In this document: in pieces, positions 9,701 to 20,338 of the stretch
Layout of the letters: the number at the start of each line of letters is the position of its first letter
How positions within the stretch are numbered: the first letter of the stretch is position 1
Source: Macrolepiota albuminosa
Lineage: Eukaryota; Basidiomycota; Agaricomycetes; Agaricales; Agaricaceae
Direction of reading: 5' to 3'
NCBI GenBank assembly: GCA_027475525.1
Contig: JAMWFC010000080.1
Span: forward strand, 496,001 to 560,000
DNA length: 64,000 bases
The notes under the pieces: model-generated
What the model saw: only the letters and a program-made list of their open reading frames with translations
Databases searched by the model: none
What the model was told of the DNA's origin: nothing
Position numbers and translations under genes: made by a program

Positions 9701-10784
9701 GGTAGTGGATCTCTGTGGCAAGCGTGCTCATTTTATTCCAACACACACTACTTGCTCAGCCATGGGCGCTGCCAATCTGTACCGGAAGCATGTCTGGAAG
9801 CTCCATGGGTTGTCAGATGCTTATGTCTCAGACCGCGGACCTCAGTTTGTGGCAGAGTTTACGAGAGAACTGTATCGCCTCCTCCATGTCAAACTCCACA
9901 CCTCCACAGCCTACCACCCCCAGTCTGATGGCCAGACTGAGCGTGTCAACCAGGAGCTAGAACAGTATCTCCGGCTCTTCTGCAATGAACGACAGGATGA
10001 CTGGGACGATCTATTACCAGAGGCAGAGTTCCAGTACAACAACCGTGTACACGCTGCCACCCAGATGTCTCCTTTCCTTCTAGATACTGGTCGACATCCT
10101 CGGATGGGATTTGAGCCTCGTGGACGACCTTCAGAGAATGAAGCTGTCAATGAGTTCATAGATCGGATGAAGGCAGCCCAGGAGGAGGCCAAGGCAGCTT
10201 TAGCTAAGGCAAAGGATGACATGGCCCGCTACTACGATCGTGGACGAACTCCAGCCCCCAAGTACAAGCCTGGAGATCGAGTCTACCTGGATGCCTCTGA
10301 CATTGCCACTACCCGACCTTCTCAGAAGCTCTCTCACCGTCGTCTAGGCCCCTTCCCTATAGTAAGACAGGTAGGCCCACTTGCCTATCGACTCAAGCTG
10401 CCTAGTGGAATGAGTCGACTCCATCCAGTCTTCAATGTGGTGAAGCTTTCTCCAGCCCCAGAGGATCCAATTCCAGGTCGACGTCCACAGCCACCTCCAC
10501 CACCAGTTCTGGTAAACAACCAAGAAGAGTATGAAGTGGAGCGGATCCTAGACAGCCGACTCTTTAGGAATAAGCTTCAGTTCAAGGTCAAGTGGAAGGG
10601 CTATGGAATCGAGGACGTTTCCTGGGAGCCACAAGAGAATGTCCATGCCCCTGCCTTGGTCCGGGAATTCTATCAACAGCATCCTGATGCTCCTCGGGCA
10701 ATCAGAGGCCTCTATTCTCTTTCCAAAGTAGACCAGGCCATCCAGAACTACTTCTATCCAGCACGTCGAGACGCCGCACTCTAG
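6726..10784 (+). CDS. Gypsy Pol polyprotein with chromodomain, 1352 aa
   Basis: This polyprotein replicates and integrates the element. Domain order: aspartic protease with LLDSGATG near residue 108; reverse transcriptase with FIKKKDGSLR, LDVRWGYNN and the catalytic YLDD near 529; RNase H with EADSSDFATG and WTDHKNLEYF; integrase with an HHCC zinc domain (GHP...CDLCLRTK) and a D-D-E core (VDFIVELP, VSDRGPQF, DGQTERVNQELE); a GPF-type module (LGPFPIVRQVGPLAYRLKLP); and a C-terminal chromodomain at about 1268-1322 (YEVERILDSR, FKVKWKGYG, SWEPQENV). Chromodomains usually direct chromoviruses to heterochromatin. No stops or shifts are seen. The ATG at 6726 could also serve for reinitiation after the gag stop. 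Confidence 0.96.
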   Translation: MSCTPPPPGANQFTCQSVESSNVSLPTPDSLTETVSTPSDVQNTPLVQASAKTSSSPSPVRRPRVPAWERRLPRRYVVASTPSPNSLRLNVEIETTDTQQTRSVIALLDSGATGLFLDTRYVEQHRLTTRPLSHPIPVYNIDGTLNEAGSIRSVVDLVLRYQTHSERAVFAVTSLGKQDMILGFSWLRDHNPEIDWAKGKVSMSRCPRRCSTCAKEVREERRESVRERAAIRACRVGHLPFADLDLLDPPPLAFPYREALYEDVRGVASEAQMEDGREGEFGCAPDPESPDEAIETGDRIYATMLRPPPSVAEIRASQTTSQRLAQAFAANSAPKSFRDAVPHHLQDFEDVFSKASFDSLPERKQWDHAIELTPNAEPSSCKVYPLSPREQDELDAFLQENLDSGRIRPSKSPMASPVFFIKKKDGSLRLVQDYRVLNAMTVKNRYPLPLISELVNNLRGARYFTKLDVRWGYNNVRIKEGDEWKGAFRTNRGLFEPLVMFFGLTNSPATFQTMMNDIFRDLIAEGVVCVYLDDILIYTKTLEEHRRITRIVLERLRQHQLYLKPEKCEFEQTKVEYLGLIISHGMAEMDPVKVAGVAEWPEPKNKKEVQAFLGFTNFYRRFIQDFSHHARPLFDLTTKDTPWHWDAAQQTAFDALKQAVTSKPVLIFPDDDSPFRVEADSSDFATGAVLSQQSREDGKWHPVAFYSKSLNAVERNYEIHDKEMLAIIRSFEEWRHFLEGARHKFEVWTDHKNLEYFRTAKKLNRRQARWSLYLANFDFSLHHKPGRSMGKPDALSRRADHGSGASDNDNIVLLKPELFAIRALEGVVGQGEEVSILRDIRRGNREGAQEDLVAKAAMALHAREKAGVKSVRTDEWSLENGLLTFRGRIYVPNLPDLRRRIVEQHHDSRVAGHPGRWKTLELVSRNYWWPQMSRYIGSYTSTCDLCLRTKPRRQPPMGQLHPLPIPAERWSVASVDFIVELPDSHGYDAIMVVVDLCGKRAHFIPTHTTCSAMGAANLYRKHVWKLHGLSDAYVSDRGPQFVAEFTRELYRLLHVKLHTSTAYHPQSDGQTERVNQELEQYLRLFCNERQDDWDDLLPEAEFQYNNRVHAATQMSPFLLDTGRHPRMGFEPRGRPSENEAVNEFIDRMKAAQEEAKAALAKAKDDMARYYDRGRTPAPKYKPGDRVYLDASDIATTRPSQKLSHRRLGPFPIVRQVGPLAYRLKLPSGMSRLHPVFNVVKLSPAPEDPIPGRRPQPPPPPVLVNNQEEYEVERILDSRLFRNKLQFKVKWKGYGIEDVSWEPQENVHAPALVREFYQQHPDAPRAIRGLYSLSKVDQAIQNYFYPARRDAAL

Positions 10785-10795
10785 AGGGGGGGTGA
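10783..10795 (+). promoter_or_regulatory. Polypurine tract of gypsy element
   Basis: AGAGGGGGGGTGA directly precedes the 3' LTR (TGTCA at 10796), where plus-strand DNA priming is expected. Confidence 0.8.
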
Positions 10796-11314
10796 TGTCA
10801 GGGGACCCCTCATTCCTTTCTTCTTTCACTCCTTATTTCTTTCACTCTCCTTTCATTCACTTCCTTATTTCTTCTACCATTCTCTCATTTTGCTGTTACT
10901 ACTTCTTCAACACTATCTGTTGGTACTATTCTCAACCTTTGAGGTGCTCTGGTTCTTTAGCTATCACTCAGACAAGTGTGGGCCCTTCAGCACCGCTCCA
11001 GGCTGCTTAGATAAGCCGGAGTTTGCCTTTCTGACTTCTAAAGTCCGGAGTTTTCCTCCCTTGTTTGCACACTTGTTTGGTTAGTCAATTTTCGAGTTTT
11101 TAAGGTTTTGTTGTACTGTACAGTTGTTTCCCACGCTTCAGAGGCCCCAGAAGCGTCCAACCTGGCATAGGGGATCCCCAGACTTGTTCTCTTTGGATCT
11201 CCCTCTGCCAGGTGAGTAGCTACCTTGATATTGTCAGTATATATTCTAATACACTTTGGATCTCCCTCTGCCAGCTGTGTGACTGAGCCACAGCCTCTAG
11301 AGGTCGCCCTTACA
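10796..11314 (+). repeat. 3' LTR of gypsy element
   Basis: It has the same 519 bases as the 5' LTR as far as I can compare by eye, including the 63-nt GT...AG segment at 11212-11274, and it is followed by the target duplication TTGGT. Confidence 0.97.
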
Positions 11315-14300
11315 TTGGTGCATTGCCATTAATCAATTATCTCAGACTGCGTGGGACTTCACACCATACAAGAGGATCCAGAAATTTATGGATGGTATTC
11401 CGGATCATCGTGCCTTCACCTTTTTACATGAAGAAGTTTGTCGCTCCTGGACAAACAATCCTGAGGGCACTTTCGATTTTTTCACTCTGGCCGACACCAT
11501 TCTTGATACCAATGTTGATGTTCGCCGACACCTTCAGTCATCTGTTTCTCATCACAACAAGACATCGGCTCCTTCGGCTCCTCGCCCTTCTACTTCGAAT
11601 ACCTCTACCTCCCAACACCCCAACATTTCTGATCCTGGCTCTTCTCAGCACATTTCTTCATCTGAGACCCCTCAGGACTCACCTATTTGGCCACACACGC
11701 ATGTAGCTATTTCCAACTCATTGCCTGACGACTCTTCATCCACTGTTCCAATCGTTCCTGACGGTACTGACACATCCGATGTTCTACCTGTTGTAATCAA
11801 TGACAACAACAATGATATGGCTTTTCACCTGTATGATCTACCCGATGGGTCAGCCCCACCACCGTTTCATGCGTTTGTGAGCTCAACTGATCCTGTTGCG
11901 TTGGCATTGATCTCTTCTTGTTTCAATTCTATCCTTGATTCGGGTTGTATGACCCACATCATTTGTGATAAGCGCTGTTTTTGGACCTACAATGAGGACT
12001 TGGCGGTACCGGTAGGCACTGCTAATTGTGGTTGGCTCAACACATTAGCCCAGGAAGAAGTTCGTTTTCGTGTGATTATTGATGGCAAACCCGTTGTGCT
12101 GATACTGTCCGATTGTCTTCATGCTCCCGATGTTCCCATCAACCTTCTCTCTGTCGGTTCTATGACCGAACGTGACCTAGAACTGTGCTTTGAAAAAGAA
12201 GCGACGACCATTTATTTTCCGAAATCCTCCCAACTTTGTGGGAAGTCTTTACAGGTGACGGTTTTGAATCGTCTATCATTCCTTCATTGTGACTTTATTC
12301 TCCCTGGGTTTTCCGGCACTACTTCATTTCCTGCAATTCCTTTTTCATCTCTGAATTTTCCCAAGATTCCGATTACCCCCAGTCTATGGCATTGGCAATT
12401 GGGCCATCCTGCTCGAGACACTACGCGGATTACGCTTACTAAGGGCTGCGCAATTGGGGTTGATTTCAAGGGATCTTTTCACGACGACCACTGCATCCCA
12501 TGTATAATCGGAAAACAACCTGCTCAGCCGTATGACAATTTTCAGCACCGTGCTTCTGGTGTTTGTGAGCTCGTGCACATGAATTCGTGTGGGCCTTTCT
12601 CGACTCAGTTTGCGAACGGACATTCATCTTATTTCCACTCAATTCTCGATGACTATTCAAATTTTGGAAGCACTGCATTATTATCAAAGAAGGATTACGC
12701 ATGTAAGCACTTCAAGGACTTTCAGGCTCACCTTAAACTCAAATCTGGTAACAAAATCATTAATGTCCGTTGTGATGGCGTGAAGGAGTTTGTTGAGGGT
12801 AAATTGAAGAACCATCTGGATAAGAAAGGGATCACAATCCAGTCAACGGCAGCGTATGCCCACCAGCAGAATGGGAAAGCAGAGCGGTATATCCGCACTC
12901 TAGAGGATATGGCACAAACTCTCATGGCTGAGGCGGGTCTACCTATTTCCTTTCTAGGCAATGCTATCCTAACAGCGCAATACCTGCGAAATCGTTTGCC
13001 CACGTCGACACTGCCTGATTTTACAACTCCGTACGAAATCATTGAGGGTCACAAGCCTGACCTTTCCCATCTTTGGGTATGGGGTTGTCAGTGTTTTGTC
13101 CTTTTTCCGAAAGAAACACACCAAAAAGGGAGTACAAGGCATTTTGAAGCTGTCTTTGTCGGATATGAAGAAAATCAAGTTGGATGGCGCATTCAAGACA
13201 TGAATGGACGATATTTTTTCTCGCGCGATGTTGTGTTCAACAAAAATGTGAGAGGCAAATTGCAACCCATGAACATTTCATCTGTGACACAGATTTCCCA
13301 AACACAATCCCCTGCTTTTCAAATCAACTCTCCTGATCCACAATCACCCAAACAATTATCCTCTCCCTTACATTCATCCATCCCAATTGAAACAGTTTCC
13401 ACCTCCCGTCCTCGTCGGAATATTATAATGACCGATGCAGGTCAAGCATTTTTTGAAGATATGCACAAGAAAAATGAACGCCTTGTTAAACTTCATGCGG
13501 ATCAACAAGCGCGGCTCAAACCACATCAAGGTCTCTCCGCTATACTAGATCTCAACACTTTCCAAGATCTCGTTCAATTCTCTACGTCTTTGAGAGAACT
13601 GGTCCATCTTGAGTCTGCAGTTGTCAATGATTACCAAACATATGCACTTTTTGGCCCTGATACACCTAAATTGAAAACCGACAAATCCTTCAATCTCGAT
13701 AAACCTCTGGATAGCTACTATGAAGCACTTGACTGACCGGATGTGTCTGTCTGGCAGGCTGCAATGGAGAGAGAGATAGCCAGTCTCAATCAACAGAAGG
13801 TTTTTACACCTGCTGACTTGCCTCCGGGTCGTAAGGCCATAGGAGTCCGATGGGTTTATGCTTTTAAGCTTAATGCCGATGGATCAATAATCAGAGGAAT
13901 GGAGAAGGCTCGCTTAGTAGCCCAGGGTTTCAGCCAATGACCTGAGGATTACGGTACAACATATGCATTGGTTGCCAAGATGACTAGCATCAGGATTACG
14001 TTGGCTTATGCAGCTATGTATGATCTAGAACTTTTTATGTTCGACGTCAAGACCGCATTCCTAAACGCTCTACTCTCACAAGAAATATATTGTAAGCAGA
14101 TTCCCGGGTTTCCAAATGCTGAACCATCAAAAGTGAATTGAGTTCTACGTGCGCTGTATGGACTCAAACAAGCCTTGCACGAATGGTATGAGGTGATCCG
14201 AGAAGAACTCGAATCATACGGCCTTACTAGATGCAGCGTTGATCATGCAGTCTTTTATGGTCGTTTTTCCACATCACTCGATGCTTCTATACCACCTCTG

Positions 14301-15338
14301 AAAGATGGCCAAGACCTCTTTATTATTATATGTCTCCACGTTGACAATGGGCTAAATGCTACAAATTTGAAGGAACTCTATGATTGGATATTGCAACGCA
14401 TGAGACAACGGTTCGAAGTCAAGGATTCTGGCACAATGGACCTGTACCTTGGCATACGCATTGATCAGGATCAAAAGAAGTTGTGGATATTGCAGAAGGG
14501 ATATATCCTTGATCTCCTAACAACCTATTGGTTACTGGATGCCACTCCGTTATTGTTACCAATTGCAGGAAGAATTGAGGACTTACCAGAACCACCACCA
14601 AACGCTTTGCCAGAGATAAGTGACGACAATATCAAGATCCACTTTCAACGACTCATCAGATCAATCCTATACCTTAGCTTGTGTACTCGACCAGACCTAG
14701 CATTCACAGCAATGTCTTTGGGTCAATATAATTCCAACCCTACTCGAAAACATTTACTGGCGGCGAAATGAGTTCTTTGATACCTCTCCGGCACTAAAAA
14801 CTTTGCGATCGTATACAATTTCTCCAAAACGCCATCCAACCCCCCAGTACGGATGATTTTCCCATCAGATTTTAGTGCAGTCAACGCCGATTGGGCTTCT
14901 GATCCCAGGAATCATTGTAGTGTATCAGGCTATGCCTTTTTCATTTACTCAAGTCTCGTTTCCTGGTCTTCCGTTAAACAACAAACGGTTGCTCTCTCAT
15001 CAACGGAAGCTGAATATATGTCGGTTGCTCATGTGATGCAGGAAGCCTTAGCCATCTGATATTTCATGACATCCTTGGATCTTCCGATACCATGTCCTTT
15101 TCCAATCTTCTGCGATAATAAGGGTGCATTGGATATTGCAAATTCCAATTCCACTGGTACACGCTCGAAACATATTGACATTCGTTACCATTTTATCAGA
15201 CAACACCTTAAGACTGGTTCTTTCGTCACGTCTTGGGTACCAACTTCTGAAATGGTTGCTGATATCTTCACGAAGCCGTTGGGAAAAGAATCTCACTATA
15301 AATTTGTAAAGGCTCTGGGTATCATCTCTTTACCTTAA
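11315..15338 (+). pseudogene. Copia Gag C-terminus and Pol, seven in-frame TGA across gag-pol
   Basis: The Gag reading resumes at 11315 (INQLSQTAWDFTPYK) and runs in the same frame into Pol. Visible parts: protease (ILDSGCMTHI), GAG-pre-integrase (LWHWQLGHP...CIPCIIGK), integrase core (SILDDYSNFG, RCDGVKEF, HQQNGKAERYIRTLEDM), reverse transcriptase (AIGVRWVYAFKL, KARLVAQGFSQ, FDVKTAFLNA, ALYGLKQA) and RNase H (VALSSTEAEYMS, IFCDNKGALDIA, HIDIRYHFIR). In-frame TGA codons lie at 13734, 13938, 14139, 14769, 14778 and 15057, each where the family has Arg or Trp. There is no frameshift over 4 kb, so decay is by point transitions. The natural stop is TAA at 15336. Confidence 0.93.
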
Positions 15339-15399
15339 TTTCTTTGTTCTTTTGATTTCTAATTTTCTTTTCGTAACCACTTCGTCACTGATGGGGTTG

Positions 15400-15691
15400 T
15401 GTTACGGATGCTATCCTGTTTGGGTCAGTTTTACTATGTGGTCACATGATTAGAACTTAGAAGCATACTCAAGCGACACATCATCCTCAGTTGTTTACTG
15501 TCATTACAATGTTACACTGAGGATGTGAGTATTTCTGTTACTACGTATCAGTTTGTTTCTAATAGAGAATAGTCTCTTGACTATTTACTAGGTATGAAAA
15601 ATAAAGTTGTTTACTGTCATCACGACGTTACACTGAGGATTCTCTTGACTATTTACTAGTCGTATCGTGGGTTCTAGAATCTGGCTTAATA
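15400..15691 (+). repeat. 3' LTR of copia element
   Basis: The 292-bp partner of 3099-3390 is followed by the duplication TCACA. The putative intron copy is at 15525-15572. It differs from the 5' LTR by about six transitions, several of CG-to-CA or CG-to-TG type. Confidence 0.95.
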
Positions 15692-17366
15692 TCACAGATA
15701 TTGTCAGGCATGCATTTGACATTGAGATGATTGATGCCAAACTCTTCACATGCATCACACTTCTAAATAGTCTGCTGAGCAAGAGTATTATTGACTCACC
15801 CTGCCAGGCAATCAACATTCGCTTTCTGATGGAAAATGTAAAAGGACACTTTATTGTGGAAAGCCAAGCAGACATGTCAACCACTCAAACCCACCACTAA
15901 GAAGAGCAATGATGACACCCAAAAGTTGATCAGGAGCAGACACAGTTTATGGCTACTGACCAGGAAATATGTGTTAGGTGTGCTAAGTGTTTGAGGGAGT
16001 CCTGAGCAGGTCCCAGAGAAAAGTCAGAAACAAATTAAACAGCAGGAAAAGATGAGTGTCAGCAAGGATAGTCAGCAAGGGATGTGCAGAAAGGAAAGTG
16101 CACTAGCAAATAGATGTGCCTAGATGAGGGAGGGAATAGATATGAGTTAAGTGTGGCAAGGAGTGTGGCAAGAAAACCAGAGGCTTAGCAACAACTAAGC
16201 TGCATAATGCCTGCCATAGGTGCAAGGCATGTAGGTTCCATATGCATAACTGCAGCAAGCAGGGCTAGAGGTGTTCAGACAATTGGTGACTTTGAACTGA
16301 GTCAGCACCAGTGCTATCACTGATTGGATCTGTTGCTGACCATGCATGGCCATTGGGTATAGCCTAAAATAGATAAATTGTGCATGCTAAGTTTGGAATG
16401 AGTGCAGCAAAATGTCTGGAGCTGGTGCCAAGCCTGCTGTTAATGCATGTAGCCTGTGTAGGGTCCTATCAGCAAGTGTCAAGCAAGCCTGGTGACAAGC
16501 AGTGAGCAGGCAAGAAGGCAGGCTATCTATAAGGAGCAAAGCAAGAGGGTGAAGGCAGAAGGCAAGGTTGTTACTGAGGAGCTCACAGTTATGCTACATA
16601 ATGTGTAGACCCAGAGGCAATGCTATTGCCAGGACTGAAGATGTTCCATCTATCAGTCTTACTTATATACTACATCAGACATATTATGACTATGATGTAT
16701 TGACTAACAGGGCTGGTATGTACTAAGCACCAATGAGTAAGCAACAATCAGCATGAGCAAGCCAGCCAATGGCATAAAAGCCTGCCAGCAAGTAGAGTGG
16801 GTCCAAAGACTAGCTGACCTGTCAGATGTCAATGCCAAGGCAGGGATGAAGCAGGATAGGGCCAAGCAATCTGGATTGTGGCTAGATAGAAGTTCCAACA
16901 TCAACACAGACTAAGCAGGGCTAGGGTGAATGGTCCAAGAACCTGTTCCCTGACAGAGAATGTGCAAAACATTATTAACTCTAAGGCCAGCATTGCCTAT
17001 GCCACAGCCCTCAACACAAAAGGAGGAGCCAATTTTCACAGCACAAACCTATCTAGACATAATCACAGCCCAGATACAGTCTGCTGTAAGAACTGCAGTT
17101 TGCATAGATGACCATGCTGAGGACATACTAAACTATTTTGCATCCAAAAGGGTGAAGGAATGGCCAGAAAATCCATTGCTGATGCACAAGCAGCCCAGAA
17201 AGAACAGAGTACTGGGAGCATGCTAGTTTCATAACCATAGAGGAAGCCAGAGCAACCATAGACTGGAACAGAGATTCTACTGAAGTCAACAATTGGATAT
17301 TGGCTGCAGACATCACCATCTGCACAGCCAAAATGCACTCCACTCACCTAATGACAATGATGAAAT
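15692..17366 (+). pseudogene. Old copia relic, continuation
   Basis: After the duplication TCACA the Gag reading of the old relic resumes (VRHAFDIEMIDAKLFTCITLLNSLL, 15696-15897) and then decays. Around 16195-16260 a run of Cys and His codons (CHRCKAC...H..HNC) may be a broken zinc knuckle. Further on, 16926-17226 has an open stretch with no recognisable domain. I could not identify protease, integrase or reverse transcriptase of this relic. Confidence 0.5.
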
Positions 17367-17886
17367 TGTAAGGGTGACCTCTAGAGGCTGTGGCTCAGTC
17401 ACACAGCTGGCAGAGGGAGATCAAAAGTGTATTAGAGTATATACTGACAATATTATAATAACTACTCACCTGGCAGAGAGAGATCCAAAAAGAACAAGTT
17501 TAGGGATTCCCTATGCCAGGTTGGATGCTTCTTGGGCTTCTGAAGCATGGGAAACAACTGTACAGTATAACAAAACCTTGAAAACTTGAAAATTGTCTAA
17601 ACAAACAACTGTGCAAACAAGGCAGGAAAAACTCTGGACTTTGGAAGTCAGAAAGGCAAACTCCAGCTTATATAAGCAGTCTGAAAGCGGTGCTGAAGGG
17701 CCCACACTTGTCTGAATGATAGCTAAAGAACCAGAGCACCTCAAATGCTGAGAATAGTACTCACAGATAATGTTAAGAGAGTAGAAACAGCAAAATGAGA
17801 GAATGATAGAAGAAATAAGGAAATGAATAAAAGAAGAGTGAAGGAATAGGGAGTGAAAGAAGAAAGAAATGAGGAGTTCCCTGACA
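17367..17886 (-). mobile_element. Solo gypsy LTR (minus)
   Basis: The 520-bp LTR of the 4819 family is in reverse orientation, bounded by TG...CA and the perfect duplication GAAAT (17362-17366, 17887-17891). It keeps the CCTGGCA/TGCCAGG arms, the GTGAGTAG donor and CTAAT of the putative LTR intron. It is diverged from the intact copy, hence an older insertion. Confidence 0.93.
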
Positions 17887-17891
17887 GAAAT

Positions 17892-20338
17892 GTCTATGTA
17901 GTTCCCTTAGCATGGCACTGATTCTGTACCTACAGTGTCATGCTAGGATTGTCAGTGGATAAAGGCTTGATTAAATATTTTTCAGCTAATGATTCTTTGT
18001 ATTTTGTAAGGCCATGGTGGCTCAGCCAGAACTAAGGTAGGGCCCATGGACAACGTGCCCATATCACATGATCAAAAGTGACAGAGTGTTACATTGGCTG
18101 AATTTTGGCAAGGAAAAGTCAGTGATATCACCTTCAAATAGAAATAATGTACATTCAGTTCTGCAGAATTGTTGAAATAGAATATATGGAGAGATCTGTG
18201 CAAGCAAATCACTAAAATCTGAGTACAATCTTTTAGCATCTAAGGAAATAGTGTGAAATACACAAGGAATGAAAACCAATGAAACAGGATTTTGTAATGG
18301 GTTTTCAAGTACCAGCAATGCCTCTCCATGACTATCAGAACCTCAAAAACCTTGGACACTATGCTATATGGAACACATGAAGGATGGTGGAGAGAAAAAA
18401 GGCAAAAATGGCAGGGGGATGTGATAGAGAGGACAAGGAAAACCTAGTAAGTTTATTTGATGTCAGCTTATTGCTCCACTGCCTTACATTGTTTTCTTGT
18501 AAAGAGAATGGGTCAATTGAAAAGACCAAAGGTGTGGGCTCAAAAAAAATACTATGGCCATCATACTATTTCCAATGATATTTTGGCTCAGTTTAATGCT
18601 GCTACTGCCTAATTTTGTGCTAAATTCTCATTTAATTCTCTATTATCATGTGTATATATACCCTAATATACTCTATATCCTCTTATACGACCTTTTTCAC
18701 ATTACCTCTGGCTTCAAACGTGTAAAGCTCATTGAGTCAACTCATTTACAACATGTTTGCGACCCTTCATGTGATGTCAGCACATTGTCTATGGACCCTA
18801 CCTTATTATGGTCCCCAGGAGGGTTACATAATCCTCAAGTAGGGAGAGCTTAGGTTTGAACCATGCCTGTGTAGAAAACACTTTTGACACCATGTAGGTT
18901 CTTCAATGCCACTGGGCAGTAGAATTAGGAGAGGCAACTCACTGACCAAGCAAGCTGTGGCATGGGTAGGCAAGGAAAATAGGATGTCAAATAGCATTAT
19001 AGCCCAGGCTGCCAAAGTACTGTGTGGCCCATTTTATCAGAATCAGCTGAGGGTCTATAGACCCTGTCCCACAGGTCTGCTGATCTGAATCATTGCTAAA
19101 AAAGAGTAGGGGGAATGGCACTTCCAAAAATAATTGTCTGGGACTAGGGGAGGTTAGAGTTGTGGAGCCTCAGCTCTTCAGAGCAAGCATTGCTGAGTGT
19201 AGCTGGGTTTAGAAAAAGAGGAAGGCATGTTAGTGGCAGATGGGTTAGAGATTCATAGCAGGAAGTAGTATGAACACTGGAAAGATCAAATTGTAGTAAA
19301 ATGGCTATGAGGCATAACCAGCACACTTGAAAAAGTGGTTGGCCAGAGTACTTACCATGTGTGTCCATAATTATTGTACTGTAGGACCTAGGACACAGTT
19401 AGCTCAAGCATACGACCCTCTGTATGGTCACGCGTGTAAAAATAGGTCCTTAAAACAAATAAAACCGATTTGCCCTCCTCCTTCGTGTTTTGTCACTTCG
19501 CATCAGAAACCTCATTAGTATGAAAGCATAACTTTGTCTGCGATCTTCAATATTTACTCTGGGTAACCGGTCCATGAGCTACTTTCACCACCTCTCCCGG
19601 GGTCATAAACATCTTCTCTTTTTAATTACATCAGACACATGTCCACATCGACATTGACCAGGATGATTCGCTGCCTTGTGAAAAGCTTCATGTCGACTCA
19701 GAGTTATCGTATGCGATGTAGACGTTAAAGTATTCGTCCACAGAAGCAATTCATTATGGGAATATGGTGGTGAGTATATACGCACTTTGCAGATAACGAG
19801 TATTGGATATCTCAGGAATGGATGTCGTCAATACAATGATGTTACGGACGCGCCACTGTAATACTTTCTTCACATGAGGGCGACTTTCGTGCAAAGGACA
19901 CTCTTTGCCGACCAGATAACATCTGGATACAAGGAACGTCTACAACATTCCAGTGCCTTTGAAAGAAATGCTGAACTGTGAGCAATCAACAGTAACGAAA
20001 AGGGTTTTTTTTATCACCTTTTGAAGCTCGTTCATTTACAGCGTCTGGTCTAGACTGTATGAATTGGGCTGCGACGATTACGATTTTTCTGTTTCAATAC
20101 TTCAGAGTTTTGATATGTTTACCCAGCGTTCCCAGAACCCTTTCTTTTGATTGTTTGTATTTTCTTCCTCATCTTTCCAAACGCTCAGGTAGAGAGAAAC
20201 TGCTGTCCAACGCACCAATCGGACAGCATCGAGATGGAACATCGGCTTTGCCGGTGAATGACGACTACAAACGCTTGTCTGCCTTTAATAGAAATTCAAT
20301 ATATTAGCAAGGCAATGACCGATACGTATGTTTGGATA
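17892..20338. other. AT-rich intergenic or relic DNA, no gene recognised
   Basis: Short open frames only. I see no coding chain with plausible splice sites and no clear element boundaries. From about 19380 base composition becomes more like the host genes. The last few hundred bases are the downstream flank of the minus-strand gene ending at 20339. Confidence 0.4.

Larger units (their letters stand above)
4819..11314 (+). mobile_element. Intact Ty3/gypsy chromovirus (Tf1/sushi-like)
   Basis: This 6496-bp element has two 519-bp LTRs (4819-5337, 10796-11314) that look identical base by base. They are flanked by the perfect duplication TTGGT (4814-4818, 11315-11319). Gag and Pol frames are both open. 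The primer site pairs with the LTR's own AGACTTGTTCT, as in self-priming Tf1-like elements. Pol ends in a chromodomain. The element sits in the gag of the copia element. Identical LTRs and intact frames imply very recent insertion and possible activity. Relatives lie at 17367, 32335, 31501-49454 and 61920. Confidence 0.97.
3099..15691 (+). mobile_element. Ty1/copia retrotransposon, split by a nested gypsy
   Basis: Two 292-bp LTRs (3099-3390 and 15400-15691) are flanked by the duplication TCACA (3094-3098 and 15692-15696). The element has a copia-type primer-binding site, gag, protease, integrase, reverse transcriptase and RNase H in the copia order. Without the 6.5-kb gypsy insert (4819-11314) it would be about 6.1 kb. 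The LTRs differ by about six substitutions, all transitions, so it is older than the gypsy element inside it. Pol carries several in-frame TGA codons and gag one frameshift, so it is dead. Confidence 0.95.

Noticed and set aside
11315..15338. Ascomycete-type RIP as the cause of decay
   Set aside because: CpA-directed RIP should create TAA and TAG from CAA and CAG; only TGA is seen, pointing to CpG deamination.
18790..18870. GGTTTGAACC, similar to a Pol III B box (SINE or tRNA-like)
   Set aside because: No convincing A box at the right distance and no tRNA fold.
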